Shown: positions 1 through 8,243 of the stretch, piece by piece | Position numbering within the stretch: position 1 is the first letter of the stretch | How the letters are laid out: each line of letters opens with the position of its first letter | Origin: Streptomyces malachitofuscus | GTDB lineage: Bacteria; Actinomycetota; Actinomycetes; Streptomycetales; Streptomycetaceae | Reading direction: 5' to 3' | NCBI RefSeq assembly: GCF_014650055.1 | Contig: NZ_BMUF01000008.1 | Span: forward strand, 1-64,000 | DNA length: 64,000 bases | Notes under the pieces: model-generated | Seen by the model: the letters and a program-made list of their open reading frames with translations, nothing else | What the model was told of the DNA's origin: nothing | The model's database searches: none | Program-made: the position numbers and the translations under genes

Positions 1-2
1 GG

Positions 3-142
3 GGTACCTCCCGCTCATGGGGGTCCCCCCGCTCGAGCGAAGCCGAGAGTGGGGGAGGAGCCGAGAGTGGGGGAGGCACCCCGATGGCGCCTGGCTGCGC
101 AACCAACCCCCGGTCCACACCCACGCCGGGTAGCCCGTCGGC
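3..142. repeat. dispersed palindromic repeat, copy A
   Basis: The segment opens with GGTACCTCCC and its core ends (about position 80) with GGGAGGCACC, an almost perfect terminal inverted pair. Inside are the palindromes GGGGGTCCCCC and CGCTCGAGCG. A second copy lies at 26724-26835; the first 43 bases match, and weaker similarity continues for about 60 bases past the core. Copy A differs by a tandem duplication of a CCGAGAGTGGGGGAGG unit (about 43-77). It lies downstream of the leftward SDR gene. This looks like a REP/MITE-type Streptomyces intergenic repeat; a terminator role is inference. Positions 143-295 hold nothing recognisable. Confidence 0.7.
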
Positions 143-295
143 CCCGGTGACAACCGTCCGGTGTCCGGCACCGGGTGGGTCCCGGCACAGGCAGCCTCGT
201 CGGGGGCGCCGAGGACCGAACGACGTACCGTGCCCGGCCTGCTCCTCAGCTCCGGCGGACACACTGCCCCCGCGCGCTGCGGCCGGCGGGACGGC

Positions 296-1069
296 TCACC
301 AGGTCGGGCGGGTCGAGGCTCCTCCGTCCACGACGAGGTCGTGGCCCGTCACCCAGGAGGCGAGCCGCGAGGCCAGGAACACGCACGCGTCGCCGACGTC
401 CTCCGCGCGGCCGAGGCGGCCCACGGCGGACGCCTCCCGCCAGCGGCGTACGCCCTCCGGCCAGGCCTCGTCGAGGCCCTCCCGGTCGATCAGCCCCGGC
501 GAGACGGTGTTGACGCGGACGCCCCACGGCCCGTACTCCGCGGCCGCCGCGCGGGCGTGCATCACCACGGCCGCCTTGGCCGCGCTGTAGTGGGCGTGAC
601 CGGGTGCCGGGCTGCGGGCCTCGACGGAGGCGATGTGGGTGACGGAGCCGCCGCCGTCCTGGTCGCGCATGTGCCGTGCCGCCGCCTGGGTGCAGGCGAA
701 GACGCCGGTGAGGTTGGTGTCCACGACCGCGCGCCACTCGGCCGCGGTCATCCCGGCGAGCTGCTGGACGGGCTGGATTCCGGCGTTGTTGACCAGCGCG
801 GTCAGCCGGCCGTCGCCCCACTCGGCCGCCTCGGCCACCACGCGGTGGCATGCGTCCTCGTCGGTGAGGTCCGCGTGGAGCACGACGGCCGTGCCGCCCG
901 CCTCCCGGATGCGCTCGGCGGTGTCCCGCGCGGACGCCACCGAGGTGCGGCAGTGCAGCGCGACGGCCGCGCCCTCCTCGGCGAACCGCAGCGCGATGCC
1001 CCGGCCGATGCCGCCGCCCGCGCCCGTGACGAGGGCGACCTGGCCCCGGAGCAGCCCCCGGCCGCTCAT
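296..1069 (-). CDS. SDR family NAD(P)-dependent oxidoreductase
   Basis: This is a classical short-chain dehydrogenase/reductase of about 257 residues, the usual family length. The Rossmann dinucleotide motif TGAGGGIGRG lies near the N-terminus, followed by NNAG. The catalytic Tyr-Lys pair is present as YSAAKAA, and the C-terminus ends in the usual VDGG segment. The ATG at 1069 was chosen because it overlaps the stop of the preceding cupin gene as ATGA; a GTG at 1078 is also in frame. It is the last of four overlapping leftward genes that begin at an iron box, so it is probably iron-regulated. The substrate is unknown. The family assignment is secure; a role in siderophore or hydroxamate chemistry is inference from context. 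Confidence 0.92.
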   Translation of the reverse strand: MSGRGLLRGQVALVTGAGGGIGRGIALRFAEEGAAVALHCRTSVASARDTAERIREAGGTAVVLHADLTDEDACHRVVAEAAEWGDGRLTALVNNAGIQPVQQLAGMTAAEWRAVVDTNLTGVFACTQAAARHMRDQDGGGSVTHIASVEARSPAPGHAHYSAAKAAVVMHARAAAAEYGPWGVRVNTVSPGLIDREGLDEAWPEGVRRWREASAVGRLGRAEDVGDACVFLASRLASWVTGHDLVVDGGASTRPTW

Positions 1070-1545
1070 GGGCGGCACAGCTGCGCGATGAGCGCCGCTC
1101 TGTCGGGGTGGCGTGCCGTCAGTTCCGCCGCGTCGCCGTGCTCGTAGCCGTCGAAGGTGAAGCCGGGCGCCATCGTGCAGCCGAAGAACGTCCAGGAGCC
1201 GCCCGCCGCCACCCGCGCGCCCATCCAGGTGCCGGCGGGCACGGTGAGCTGGAGGTGCTGGCCGCCGAGGACGTCCGGGCCGAGGACGGGGGTGCGGGAG
1301 GTGCCGTCGGGGGCGAGGAGGAGCATCTGGAGCGGGTCGCCGAGGTAGAAGTGCCAGATCTCGTCCGTGGGCAGCCGGTGCAGGGCGGAGTGGTCACCGG
1401 GCGCGTCGGTGAGCAGGGCGACGATGGCGGTGCCCTCGGGCCGGCCGTCGGGGCGTTCGGGACCTGCCCAGGTCTGGCGGAACCGCCCGCCCTCGCGGGG
1501 GAGCGGCTCCAGACCGTAGTGGGCGACGAGATCGTCGGGGGTCAC
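1066..1545 (-). CDS. cupin domain protein (DUF985 type)
   Basis: The 159-residue product matches the DUF985 cupin family: EIWHFYLGDPL supplies the conserved metal-site-like strand, and LGPDVLGGQHLQL, VPAGTW and TMAPGFTFDGYE follow in the usual order. The start is GTG at 1545, which overlaps the stop of the preceding acetyltransferase gene as GTGA, so translation is probably coupled. The downstream SDR start overlaps this stop as ATGA. DUF985 proteins are small beta-barrels of uncertain activity, sometimes considered epimerase-like. Iron control is inferred from the shared operon. No signal peptide or membrane segment is visible, so a cytosolic location is likely. Confidence 0.9.
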   Translation of the reverse strand: MTPDDLVAHYGLEPLPREGGRFRQTWAGPERPDGRPEGTAIVALLTDAPGDHSALHRLPTDEIWHFYLGDPLQMLLLAPDGTSRTPVLGPDVLGGQHLQLTVPAGTWMGARVAAGGSWTFFGCTMAPGFTFDGYEHGDAAELTARHPDRAALIAQLCRP

Positions 1546-2150
1546 CCGCCGAAGGCTACCTCGCGCGTGAGGAAGGCGAGTTGCGCCTTCTTCTCCGGGA
1601 TGTGCACGTCGGGCAGGTCGATCTCCGGCAGGACGACCGCGGGGCCGGCGGTGAAGCCCTGCTTCAGGAAGCGGGCGATCGCCTTCTCGTTGGCCACGTC
1701 CGGGTCGACCACCACCCGCCTGCGGTCCAGCACCACCAGGATGTACGTGGCGATGGCGGCGAGCAGCCCGCCCGTCCAGCCGGAGCGGGCCCCCTCCGGT
1801 TCGGCGGGGGCGAGGAGCAGGTGGACGCCGATGTCGCCGGGTTCGACGGGGTAGCACTCGCCGACGCGGTCGGCCTGAGGTTCGTACGTCTGGAGCAGCG
1901 CGGCCGGGGTGCCGTCCTTGAGGACGAGGTACGCGTGGTGGGTGTCGAGGGTGTCCATGTGGGCGTAGATCTCGGCGACCCGCTGCTCGCTGAGGCCGTT
2001 CATGCCCCAGAAGGCGGCGCGTTCCTCGCTCACCCAGCGGTGCAGCAGGGGCGCGTCGGCGGCCGGGTCCAGCGGCAGGACGCGTACGGAGCCGAAGCCG
2101 TGGACCTCTTGTTCGTGGACGGCCGTGCGGGAGGTGTACGGGTCAGACAT
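1542..2150 (-). CDS. GNAT acetyltransferase of the siderophore (IucB/AlcB/RhbD) type
   Basis: The 202-residue protein has the hallmarks of the Acetyltransf_8 group used in hydroxamate siderophore assembly. LHRWVSEERAAFWGM lies near the N-terminus, followed by a central GDIGVHLLLAP strand. The C-terminal VDPDVANEKAIARFLKQGF segment is typical of acetyl-CoA:N6-hydroxylysine acetyltransferases. The ATG at 2150 is preceded by AAGGAGA at good spacing, and the gene overlaps the acylase gene by 8 bp. Members N-acylate hydroxylated lysine, cadaverine or ornithine. Which hydroxylamine it uses here is not visible, and no NIS synthetase or monooxygenase gene lies nearby. It could tailor a siderophore assembled elsewhere. 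Confidence 0.85.
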   Translation of the reverse strand: MSDPYTSRTAVHEQEVHGFGSVRVLPLDPAADAPLLHRWVSEERAAFWGMNGLSEQRVAEIYAHMDTLDTHHAYLVLKDGTPAALLQTYEPQADRVGECYPVEPGDIGVHLLLAPAEPEGARSGWTGGLLAAIATYILVVLDRRRVVVDPDVANEKAIARFLKQGFTAGPAVVLPEIDLPDVHIPEKKAQLAFLTREVAFGG

Positions 2151-4740
2151 CGGTCTCCTTCGTCAGCTGCGCCCAGTCGGTCAGGATCGGGGCCAGGTCG
2201 CCGGCGAGCCAGAGGGCCTGCTGGTCGTGGTGGTGGGGGGAGCCGGGGACGCCACAGGCGCCGAGCGGCACCACCCAGCGGCTGTCCTCGCGCCGGGCCA
2301 GGTCCCAGACGTAGCGGGCGGCCGGGCCGCGCGCGGCGAGGTCGGTCAGGCCGGGCACGGGGGAGGTGCACAGCACGCAGTCGTGGTCGCCGGACAGGCC
2401 GGGTTCCTCCTGCGGTGTCTCCGGCGGCAGGGCCCGCCAGGGGGCGAGGCGGTGGGTGTCGCCCCAGGTGCCGGCAGGCGGCCGGGCGGCGGTCTCCTCC
2501 AGCGCGGCGCGTACGGCGGCCGGGCGGTCGATGCCGAACAGGTCGTCGGCGGTGAGGAGGTGTTCGAGGGCGTGCCCGATGCGCGGGACGAGCGCGAGCC
2601 AGGGCCGGAACACCTCCGGGTACGGGGGCGGCGCGGCCGTCGCCGCGAAGGCGGGGTCCGCCGCGAGCCGGCGTACGAGCGCGCTGCGGACGGCGGCGAA
2701 GGCGGCCGCGTCGGCGCTGTCCGCGTCCATGTGGCGGTTCCAGTGCAGCAGGCGGTCGCGCAGGGCGGCGGCGGGCTCGGTGAGGGTGCCGGTGCCGAGG
2801 GCGGCGAGGTGGTCCAGGAGGGGGGCGGCGGAGGCGAGGTGGGTGTCCATGTGGATGGCGGACATGTCGGCGGCGGACCAGCGCGTCCGCCGGCCCAGCA
2901 GGGTGGCGATGCGGTCGGCGCGGTGCGGCGGGGCGAACTCGACGCCGAGGGGGGCGGAGGGGCCGCGCTGGTTCGCCATCACGGCGACACCGTCGGTGAG
3001 TCCGTCGCGCGGGGGCGCGTGCCAGCCCCGCCACTCGTGACCAGGCTCCCACGCGGGGACCAGGCGGGTGCCGTTGGCCTCCGCGCGGAGGGGGACCCGG
3101 CCCGCCACCCGGTGCAGGGTGCCGCCGTCGGTGTCGGCGGCGAGAACGACGTTGACCGGCTCGGCCCACAGGTCGACGGCCCGGTCCACGTCGGCGGTGC
3201 GGCGGGCCCGCAGCAGCGGCAGCAGGGCGCCGAAACCGAGGTCGCAGGTGACCCGGGGCGGGTAACGGAGGGCGACGGCGAGCGGGGGTTCGCCGGGCTC
3301 GGGGACACCGTCGTCGAGGCCTTCGGGGCCGCCGATGACGACGGGGCCCCGGTCGGTCTCGATGACCTCCACCTCGACCGGGTCCTCGCCCGCCACCTCG
3401 ACGGTCTCGGTGTGCCGGGCGGCCCGCCGCCATGTTCCGTCCGGGCCGAGCGCCTCCACACCGGCACCGGTGCGGCGCAGCCGTTCGCGGTAGAGGTCCT
3501 GGTAGTCGGCCATGGCGTTGGTGATGGCCCAGGCGACCGTGCCGGTGTGACCGAAGTGGGCGACACCGGGGACGCCGGGCACGGCGAGGCCGACGACGTC
3601 GAACTCCGGGCAGGACAGGCGGATCTGCTGGTACACGCCCGGGTCCTCGATGAACCGGTGCGGGTCGCCCGCGATCACCGCCTGCCCGGTGACCGTGCGC
3701 TCCCCGGCGACCAGCCAGCCGTTGCTGCCGGAGGTGCCGGGGCCGTCGGCGGCGAACAGGCCCACGGCGCCGTCCCCGAGGTGGGTACTGACGTGCTCGC
3801 GCCAGAGCTTGGCGGGAAACCCGGCGAAGAGGATGTGCGTGGCGAGCCAGACGGCAAGCGGCGTCCACACCTCCCACCGTCCGGGCACGATCCCGGCCCG
3901 CGCGAACTCGGACGCAACGCCCGTGCCGTCGGCGGAACCGCGGCCGGGACCGCCCACGCTCCCCGGATGGCCGCCCGGCCCATCGCTCCGTACTCCCGCG
4001 TCCTCGCCGGCCACCGGCCCGGCAGGCCCCGCGTCACCAGCGGGACCGCCACCCCGCCCAGCGGCCGACACCCCGGCGTCCCGGGAGGCGGGCGACCCCG
4101 CACCGGGCCGCGCCCCCGCCTCCCCGGCAGACACCGAACCCCGCCCGGCACCACCGTCGGCGGAACCCGCGTCCCCGGCGGAACCCTGCGCCCCCGTGCC
4201 GGGCCGCTTCCCCGCGTCCCCGCCGACTACCGGCCCACGACCGGCACCGTCCACCGCCTGACCAGCCAGGTCGCCCCCACCCGCCCGTGCCCCGGGCTCC
4301 CCCGCAAGCCCGGCCGGGCCCCCGCCGGACACACCCGCCCCGGTCCGCGTGGCCGTCTCCCCGCCGGGCGTCGGCCCGTGGCCCTTGCCGGCCGTGCCGT
4401 CACCCGCGCGGGTCCCGGTCCGGAGGGACGTCAGGGTCTCGTTGATTCCCGTCACGTACGCCCGGACCCATTCCGCCGTCTCCGGGTCCCGTCGCTCCAG
4501 TTCGGCGTAGCAGCGGCGGGCCGTGTCGGACAGGCGGGCGCGGCGGACGAAACGGTCCCAGGGGAGGGCCGAGGGGCCCAGGAAGGACGCCGAGGTGCCC
4601 TGCGCGCGGTGGCGTTCGACCTCGAGCTGCCAGGCCCGGTCGAGGGCGGTGACCCGGCCCTGGGTGCGCGCGAGTTCGTTCGCGCTGTCGGCGCGCAGAT
4701 GCGGGATGCCCCAGGGGTCCCGGAAGATCTCGCCGGTCAC
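2143..4740 (-). CDS. penicillin acylase family Ntn hydrolase with Gly/Ala-rich insert
   Basis: The 865-residue protein is a penicillin amidase (peptidase S45) family member. An N-terminal alpha-subunit region begins IFRDPWGIPHLRADS. The self-cleavage site with nucleophile Ser339 sits in GTSGSNGWLVAG, followed by the beta-subunit with AGDPHR and later DYQDLY-type segments. Relatives hydrolyse N-acyl bonds of amides or homoserine lactones. Residues about 107-280 are a low-complexity Gly/Ala/Pro stretch that interrupts the alpha-subunit just before the VWTPLAVWLATHILFAG block. No clear signal peptide is seen. The start is GTG at 4740 with TGAGGG upstream. It heads a four-gene operon directly behind an iron box. 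I recall penicillin-amidase/N-acyltransferase pairs (DesG/DesH) being linked to desferrioxamine variants in some Streptomyces, but the exact function here is unproven. Confidence 0.88.
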   Translation of the reverse strand: MTGEIFRDPWGIPHLRADSANELARTQGRVTALDRAWQLEVERHRAQGTSASFLGPSALPWDRFVRRARLSDTARRCYAELERRDPETAEWVRAYVTGINETLTSLRTGTRAGDGTAGKGHGPTPGGETATRTGAGVSGGGPAGLAGEPGARAGGGDLAGQAVDGAGRGPVVGGDAGKRPGTGAQGSAGDAGSADGGAGRGSVSAGEAGARPGAGSPASRDAGVSAAGRGGGPAGDAGPAGPVAGEDAGVRSDGPGGHPGSVGGPGRGSADGTGVASEFARAGIVPGRWEVWTPLAVWLATHILFAGFPAKLWREHVSTHLGDGAVGLFAADGPGTSGSNGWLVAGERTVTGQAVIAGDPHRFIEDPGVYQQIRLSCPEFDVVGLAVPGVPGVAHFGHTGTVAWAITNAMADYQDLYRERLRRTGAGVEALGPDGTWRRAARHTETVEVAGEDPVEVEVIETDRGPVVIGGPEGLDDGVPEPGEPPLAVALRYPPRVTCDLGFGALLPLLRARRTADVDRAVDLWAEPVNVVLAADTDGGTLHRVAGRVPLRAEANGTRLVPAWEPGHEWRGWHAPPRDGLTDGVAVMANQRGPSAPLGVEFAPPHRADRIATLLGRRTRWSAADMSAIHMDTHLASAAPLLDHLAALGTGTLTEPAAALRDRLLHWNRHMDADSADAAAFAAVRSALVRRLAADPAFAATAAPPPYPEVFRPWLALVPRIGHALEHLLTADDLFGIDRPAAVRAALEETAARPPAGTWGDTHRLAPWRALPPETPQEEPGLSGDHDCVLCTSPVPGLTDLAARGPAARYVWDLARREDSRWVVPLGACGVPGSPHHHDQQALWLAGDLAPILTDWAQLTKETDV

Positions 4741-4757
4741 TGTGCCCTCATTTCACT

Positions 4758-4776
4758 TTAGGTTAGGCTCCCCTAA
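4758..4776. promoter_or_regulatory. iron box (DmdR1/IdeR operator)
   Basis: The 19-bp sequence TTAGGTTAGGCTCCCCTAA matches the actinobacterial iron-box consensus TTAGGTTAGGCTAACCTAA at all but two positions. For rightward transcription it fills the 16-bp spacer between a plausible -35 (TTCACT, 4752-4757) and -10 (TAAGTA, 4774-4779). The same site lies about 18 bp upstream of the leftward acylase start. It should therefore repress both divergent units when Fe2+ is available. Known for the family: DmdR1 and IdeR bind such boxes as Fe-loaded dimers. Confidence 0.9.
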
Positions 4777-4816
4777 GTAAACCGTGGCGGAATCGTACGC
4801 GAAGGGTGAAGAGGCG

Positions 4817-5539
4817 ATGGGGCAGGGGCGGGGTTGGGAGGGCGCGGTCCTCAAGTTGCTGCGCGCGAAGGACTTCACGTTCACCGTGACGGGGAGCGAG
4901 GACGTCACCGCCGACTACCGGCGGGTGCACTTCACCGACGGCGGGCTGCTGACGGCCGCGGGCGTCCACCCCACGATGTGGGTGCGGCTGTGGTTCGACA
5001 ACGCGGGCAAGCCGCACCAGCGCGCGTACACCCTGGTCGACCCGGACCCGGCGGTCGGCACCTTCAGCCTGGAGTTCGCGCTGCACGAGGGGTGCGCCAG
5101 CGACTGGGCGCGCACGGCGAAGCCCGGGGACACCATCGAGGCGACCGTGCAGGGCACCGGGTTCGAGAACCCCGACCCCGCGCCCTCGCACGTGCTCGTC
5201 GTCGGCGACCCGGCCTCCCTCCCGGCCATCAACTCCCTGCTCGGCACCCTGGGCTCCGCGCCGGCGACGATCTGGTTCGAGGGCACCCTCGACGGACTGC
5301 CCTGCCGCGCCGAACCCGGCCGGCACGAGGTGCGCGAGGTGCCCCGGCAGCAGGCGGGAGCGGCGCTCGTCGAGCGCGTACGGGCCGAGCTGCCCGAACT
5401 GCTGCGGGCCGGTCCCGACCCGTACGTGTGGATCGCCTGCGACACCACGACCACCCGGACGCTCTCGGCGTTCGTGCGCAAGGAGCTCGGCGTGCCCAAG
5501 CAGCGGCTTCACGCGCTGGGGTACTGGCGCGCGGCCTGA
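4817..5539 (+). CDS. siderophore-interacting protein (FAD-dependent ferric reductase)
   Basis: The protein of about 240 residues belongs to the SIP/ViuB family, flavoproteins that reduce ferric siderophores in the cytoplasm to release iron. The FAD-binding signature HQRAYTLVDPDP, the EFALHEG strand and the C-terminal WIACDTTTTRTLSAFVRKELG segment (siderophore-binding domain) are in the expected order. ATG 4817 was chosen because the predicted transcription start lies near 4786 and a GAAGG-type site precedes it; GTG 4784 is an in-frame alternative. It stands alone rightward of the iron box and is divergent to the acylase/acetyltransferase operon. Iron repression is the expected control. Confidence 0.92.
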   Translation: MGQGRGWEGAVLKLLRAKDFTFTVTGSEDVTADYRRVHFTDGGLLTAAGVHPTMWVRLWFDNAGKPHQRAYTLVDPDPAVGTFSLEFALHEGCASDWARTAKPGDTIEATVQGTGFENPDPAPSHVLVVGDPASLPAINSLLGTLGSAPATIWFEGTLDGLPCRAEPGRHEVREVPRQQAGAALVERVRAELPELLRAGPDPYVWIACDTTTTRTLSAFVRKELGVPKQRLHALGYWRAA

Positions 5540-5563
5540 GCCGCGACGCGCGATCATCGGGGC

Positions 5564-6166
5564 ATGGACGTCACTCTTCACCTCGCCCAGGACCCCGATG
5601 CCGACGCCTTGCTGGGCCGCAGCCCGCTCGCCGCGCTGACCGGGATGCTGCTGGACCAGCAGATCCCGATGGAGTGGGCGTTCAAGGGCCCGGCGACGAT
5701 CGCCGAGCGGCTCGGCGCGGACGACCTGGACGCGCACGAGATCGCCGCGTACGACCCCGACGCGTTCGCGGCGCTGCTCTCCGACAAGCCGGCCGTGCAC
5801 CGCTACCCGGGCTCCATGGCGGGCCGCATCCAGCAGCTGTGCCGGTACCTCGTCGAGCACTACGACGGTGACGCCGAGGCCGTCTGGCGGGACGTCGGCG
5901 ACGGCAAGGAGCTGCTGAAGCGGCTGCAGGACCTGCCCGGGTTCGGCAAGCAGAAGGCGCAGATCTTCCTCGCCCTGCTCGGCAAACAGCTCGGCGTCCG
6001 GCCCACGGGCTGGCGGGAGGCCGCGGGGGCGTACGGCGAGGAGAAGGCGTTCCGCTCCGTCGCCGACATCACCGGGCCGGAGTCGCTCACCAAGGTGCGG
6101 GCGCACAAGCAGGAGATGAAGGCCGCGGCCAAGGCGGCCAAGGCGGCGAAGAAGCCGGGCGCTTGA
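5564..6166 (+). CDS. HhH-GPD family base-excision repair protein
   Basis: The 200-residue product resembles actinobacterial HhH-GPD proteins. An early conserved block, LAALTGMLLDQQIPMEWAF, is typical of the glycosylase helical core. The helix-hairpin-helix LPGFGKQKAQIFLALLG follows at about residues 124-140. The Lys/Ala-rich C-terminus (KAAKAAKAAKK) is probably disordered and may bind DNA. The four-Cys iron-sulfur loop of endonuclease III is absent. The gene starts 25 bp after the siderophore-interacting protein gene, so some readthrough is possible, but no functional tie is evident. Substrate specificity cannot be read from the sequence. Confidence 0.85.
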   Translation: MDVTLHLAQDPDADALLGRSPLAALTGMLLDQQIPMEWAFKGPATIAERLGADDLDAHEIAAYDPDAFAALLSDKPAVHRYPGSMAGRIQQLCRYLVEHYDGDAEAVWRDVGDGKELLKRLQDLPGFGKQKAQIFLALLGKQLGVRPTGWREAAGAYGEEKAFRSVADITGPESLTKVRAHKQEMKAAAKAAKAAKKPGA

Positions 6167-6357
6167 CGCCGAACCCTTTCGGGGGATTCGGCCGCAGGGG
6201 GCACGCGATCGGGCCCGGAACACCGCGGAGGCGTCGCCCAGCAGCGGACGCGCCGCGCCGAGGAAGCCCGTTTCCACCCGGTTTCGCGTGCCTTTTCCGG
6301 CGCCGCACTGCGCCGCCATGGCTGCGCCCGGAACGTCTTGACCGGTAGGCTTTCCGT

Positions 6358-6654
6358 GTGATCTTCAAGCGCATCGGAAACGGCCGGCCGTACCCCGACC
6401 ACGGCCGGGAAAGCACCCGGCAGTGGGCGGATGTCGCGCCGCGCCCGGTCCGCCTCGATCAGCTCGTGACGACCAAGCAGCAGCTCGATCTCGAGACCCT
6501 GCTCGCCGAGGACTCGACCTTCTACGGCGACCTCTTCGCGCACGTCGTGAAGTGGCAGGGCGACCTCTACCTGGAGGACGGACTGCACCGCGCCGTGCGG
6601 GCGGCGCTCCAGCAGCGCCAGGTGCTGCACGCGCGCGTGCTCGAACTGGACTGA
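6358..6654 (+). CDS. small conserved actinobacterial protein, unknown function
   Basis: This 98-residue acidic protein begins at GTG 6358 (MIFKRIG). It contains WADVAPRPVRLDQLVTTKQQ and ends QQRQVLHARVLELD. I recognise it as a widely conserved Streptomyces hypothetical protein. Some annotation pipelines label relatives VapB-like antitoxin, but no toxin gene accompanies it, so I do not adopt that. No membrane segment or metal motif is visible. Strong third-position GC and a clean stop support it as real. The preceding 190 bp hold no gene or obvious structure. Confidence 0.75.
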   Translation: MIFKRIGNGRPYPDHGRESTRQWADVAPRPVRLDQLVTTKQQLDLETLLAEDSTFYGDLFAHVVKWQGDLYLEDGLHRAVRAALQQRQVLHARVLELD

Positions 6655-6822
6655 GGCACCCGCACAGCCGGTCCGCCTCATACCCTCCCGGGGCCCGTTC
6701 CGCCCGCCCCGGCGCCCGTTCGGGAGCCCTTCCACGGCCGGTTTGGCCCTTTCGGGTCGGACTGCACCCAGTCGAATGATCATCTGGTAGGCACGGACGC
6801 CCAGGCGCACTACGCTGCGCTC

Positions 6823-7458
6823 ATGAGCATGCTCACTCCACCTGGCATGGGCGGCCAGTACCGGATCACGGGCGACAGGTACCCGCGAATGCGCCGGCCC
6901 CGGCGGCGCGGGAGGATCGTCGCACTGGCCGTCGCCTCCGTCGCCGTACTCGGCGTCGGCGGCTGGGGCACCCTGCAGCTCATCGACGTGTTCACCGGCG
7001 GCGGCGACTCCGTGTCCGCGGCCGGCACGAAGGCCGGCTGCGCCGCCAGGGCGACCCCCGCGGCGGCCCCCAAGGCGTTCCCCGTGCCCGGCACGATCAC
7101 GGTCAACGTCCTCAACGCCACGACCCGCGGCGGACTGGCCCAGAAGACGGCCGACGAGCTGAAGAAGCGCGGCTTCAAGATCGGCGAGGTCGCCAACGCG
7201 ACCAAGGAGTACGACAAGAAGGTCAAGGGCACCGGTGTGCTGCTCGGCCCCTCCTCCGCGCTCGACACCGCGCTGCCGGTGCTCGGCACCCAGCTCCCCG
7301 GCGCCGAACGCCGCACCGATCCCGCCCGCAAGGGCGGCGAGATCGACCTCATCATCGGTGACGGGTTCCGGGAGCTGTCGAAGAAGGCGGACGCCGACCG
7401 GGCCCTGACCGCACTGGCCGACCCGGAACCGACGCCCGCCTCGAAGAAGAACTGCTGA
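6823..7458 (+). CDS. membrane-anchored LytR C-terminal domain protein
   Basis: The 211-residue protein has a basic cytoplasmic N-terminus (MRRPRRRGR), one membrane anchor at about residues 30-50 (VALAVASVAVLGVGGWG) and an extracytoplasmic LytR_C domain. That domain includes TITVNVLNATTRGGLAQKTADELKKRGF and later VLLGPSSALDTALPVLG. LytR_C domains accompany or follow LytR-CpsA-Psr ligases that attach glycopolymers to peptidoglycan, but the catalytic LCP domain is missing here. The role is therefore probably accessory at the cell wall. An in-frame ATG two codons downstream (6829) is an alternative start. It converges with upp. Confidence 0.88.
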   Translation: MSMLTPPGMGGQYRITGDRYPRMRRPRRRGRIVALAVASVAVLGVGGWGTLQLIDVFTGGGDSVSAAGTKAGCAARATPAAAPKAFPVPGTITVNVLNATTRGGLAQKTADELKKRGFKIGEVANATKEYDKKVKGTGVLLGPSSALDTALPVLGTQLPGAERRTDPARKGGEIDLIIGDGFRELSKKADADRALTALADPEPTPASKKNC

Positions 7459-7470
7459 CGGGACCGCGGT

Positions 7471-8106
7471 CTACTCGGCCGCCCCGTACATCCGGTCCCC
7501 CGCGTCGCCGAGGCCCGGCACGATGTAGCCGTGCTCGTTGAGCCGCTCGTCGACCGACGCCGTCACGACCGTCACCGGCGTCCCGGCCAGCTCGCGCTCC
7601 ATGACCTCGACGCCCTCGGGCGCGGCCAGCAGCACCACGGCGGTCACATCGTCCGCGCCGCGCTTGATCAGCTCCTGGATCGCCGCGACCAGCGTGCCGC
7701 CCGTGGCGAGCATCGGGTCCAGGACGTAGACCTGGCGCCCGGAGAGGTCCTCCGGCATCCGGGTGGCGTACGTCGACGCCTGCAGCGTCTCCTCGTTGCG
7801 GATCATGCCGAGGAAGCCCACCTCGGCGGTCGGCAGCAGCCGGACCATGCCGTCCAGCATGCCGAGACCGGCCCGCAGGATCGGCACCACCAGCGGACGC
7901 GGGTGGGAGAGCTTCACGCCCGTGGTCCGCTCCACCGGCGTCCGGATGTCGACCTGTTCGGTGCGCACGTCACGCGTGGCCTCGTAGGCGAGCAGGGTGA
8001 CCAGCTCGTCGGCGAGACGGCGGAAGGTCGCGGAATCGGTGCGCTGGTCGCGCAGCGTGGTGAGCTTGTGGGCGACCAGAGGGTGGTCGACGACGTGGAG
8101 ACGCAT
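7471..8106 (-). CDS. upp: uracil phosphoribosyltransferase
   Basis: The enzyme converts uracil and PRPP to UMP in pyrimidine salvage. The 211-residue length is standard when translation starts at ATG 8106 (MRLHVVDHPLVAHKL). Family landmarks are LVVPILRAGLGMLDG, MIRNEETLQ, the PRPP-binding loop VLDPMLATGGT and the C-terminal GYIVPGLGDAGDRMYG. Upstream, in the gene's direction, TAATGT lies only about 12 nt from the ATG and no good ribosome binding site is visible, so a leaderless or very short-leader transcript is possible. It is convergent with the LytR_C gene and divergent from the next small gene. Confidence 0.97.
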   Translation of the reverse strand: MRLHVVDHPLVAHKLTTLRDQRTDSATFRRLADELVTLLAYEATRDVRTEQVDIRTPVERTTGVKLSHPRPLVVPILRAGLGMLDGMVRLLPTAEVGFLGMIRNEETLQASTYATRMPEDLSGRQVYVLDPMLATGGTLVAAIQELIKRGADDVTAVVLLAAPEGVEVMERELAGTPVTVVTASVDERLNEHGYIVPGLGDAGDRMYGAAE

Positions 8107-8243
8107 GCCGTCAACATTAACCGGGCCCCGAGGGCTCGGCGTCCCCGCGCACGGCAAGCGCGCCGGGCCCCCGTCACTCGTTCGCTGGCGTCAAACCGCC
8201 CGTCCGGGGGAAGGTGGGAGGGACGGACTGGGGTGATGAATCA

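Noticed and set aside
2002..4761. 919-codon rightward open frame opposite the acylase gene
   Set aside because: It is an antisense shadow. The opposite strand encodes a clear penicillin acylase with the catalytic GSNGW motif, and long antisense frames are expected at this GC content.
6358..6654. VapB-like antitoxin label for the 98-residue protein
   Set aside because: No toxin gene adjoins and no DNA-binding antitoxin fold is visible in the sequence.
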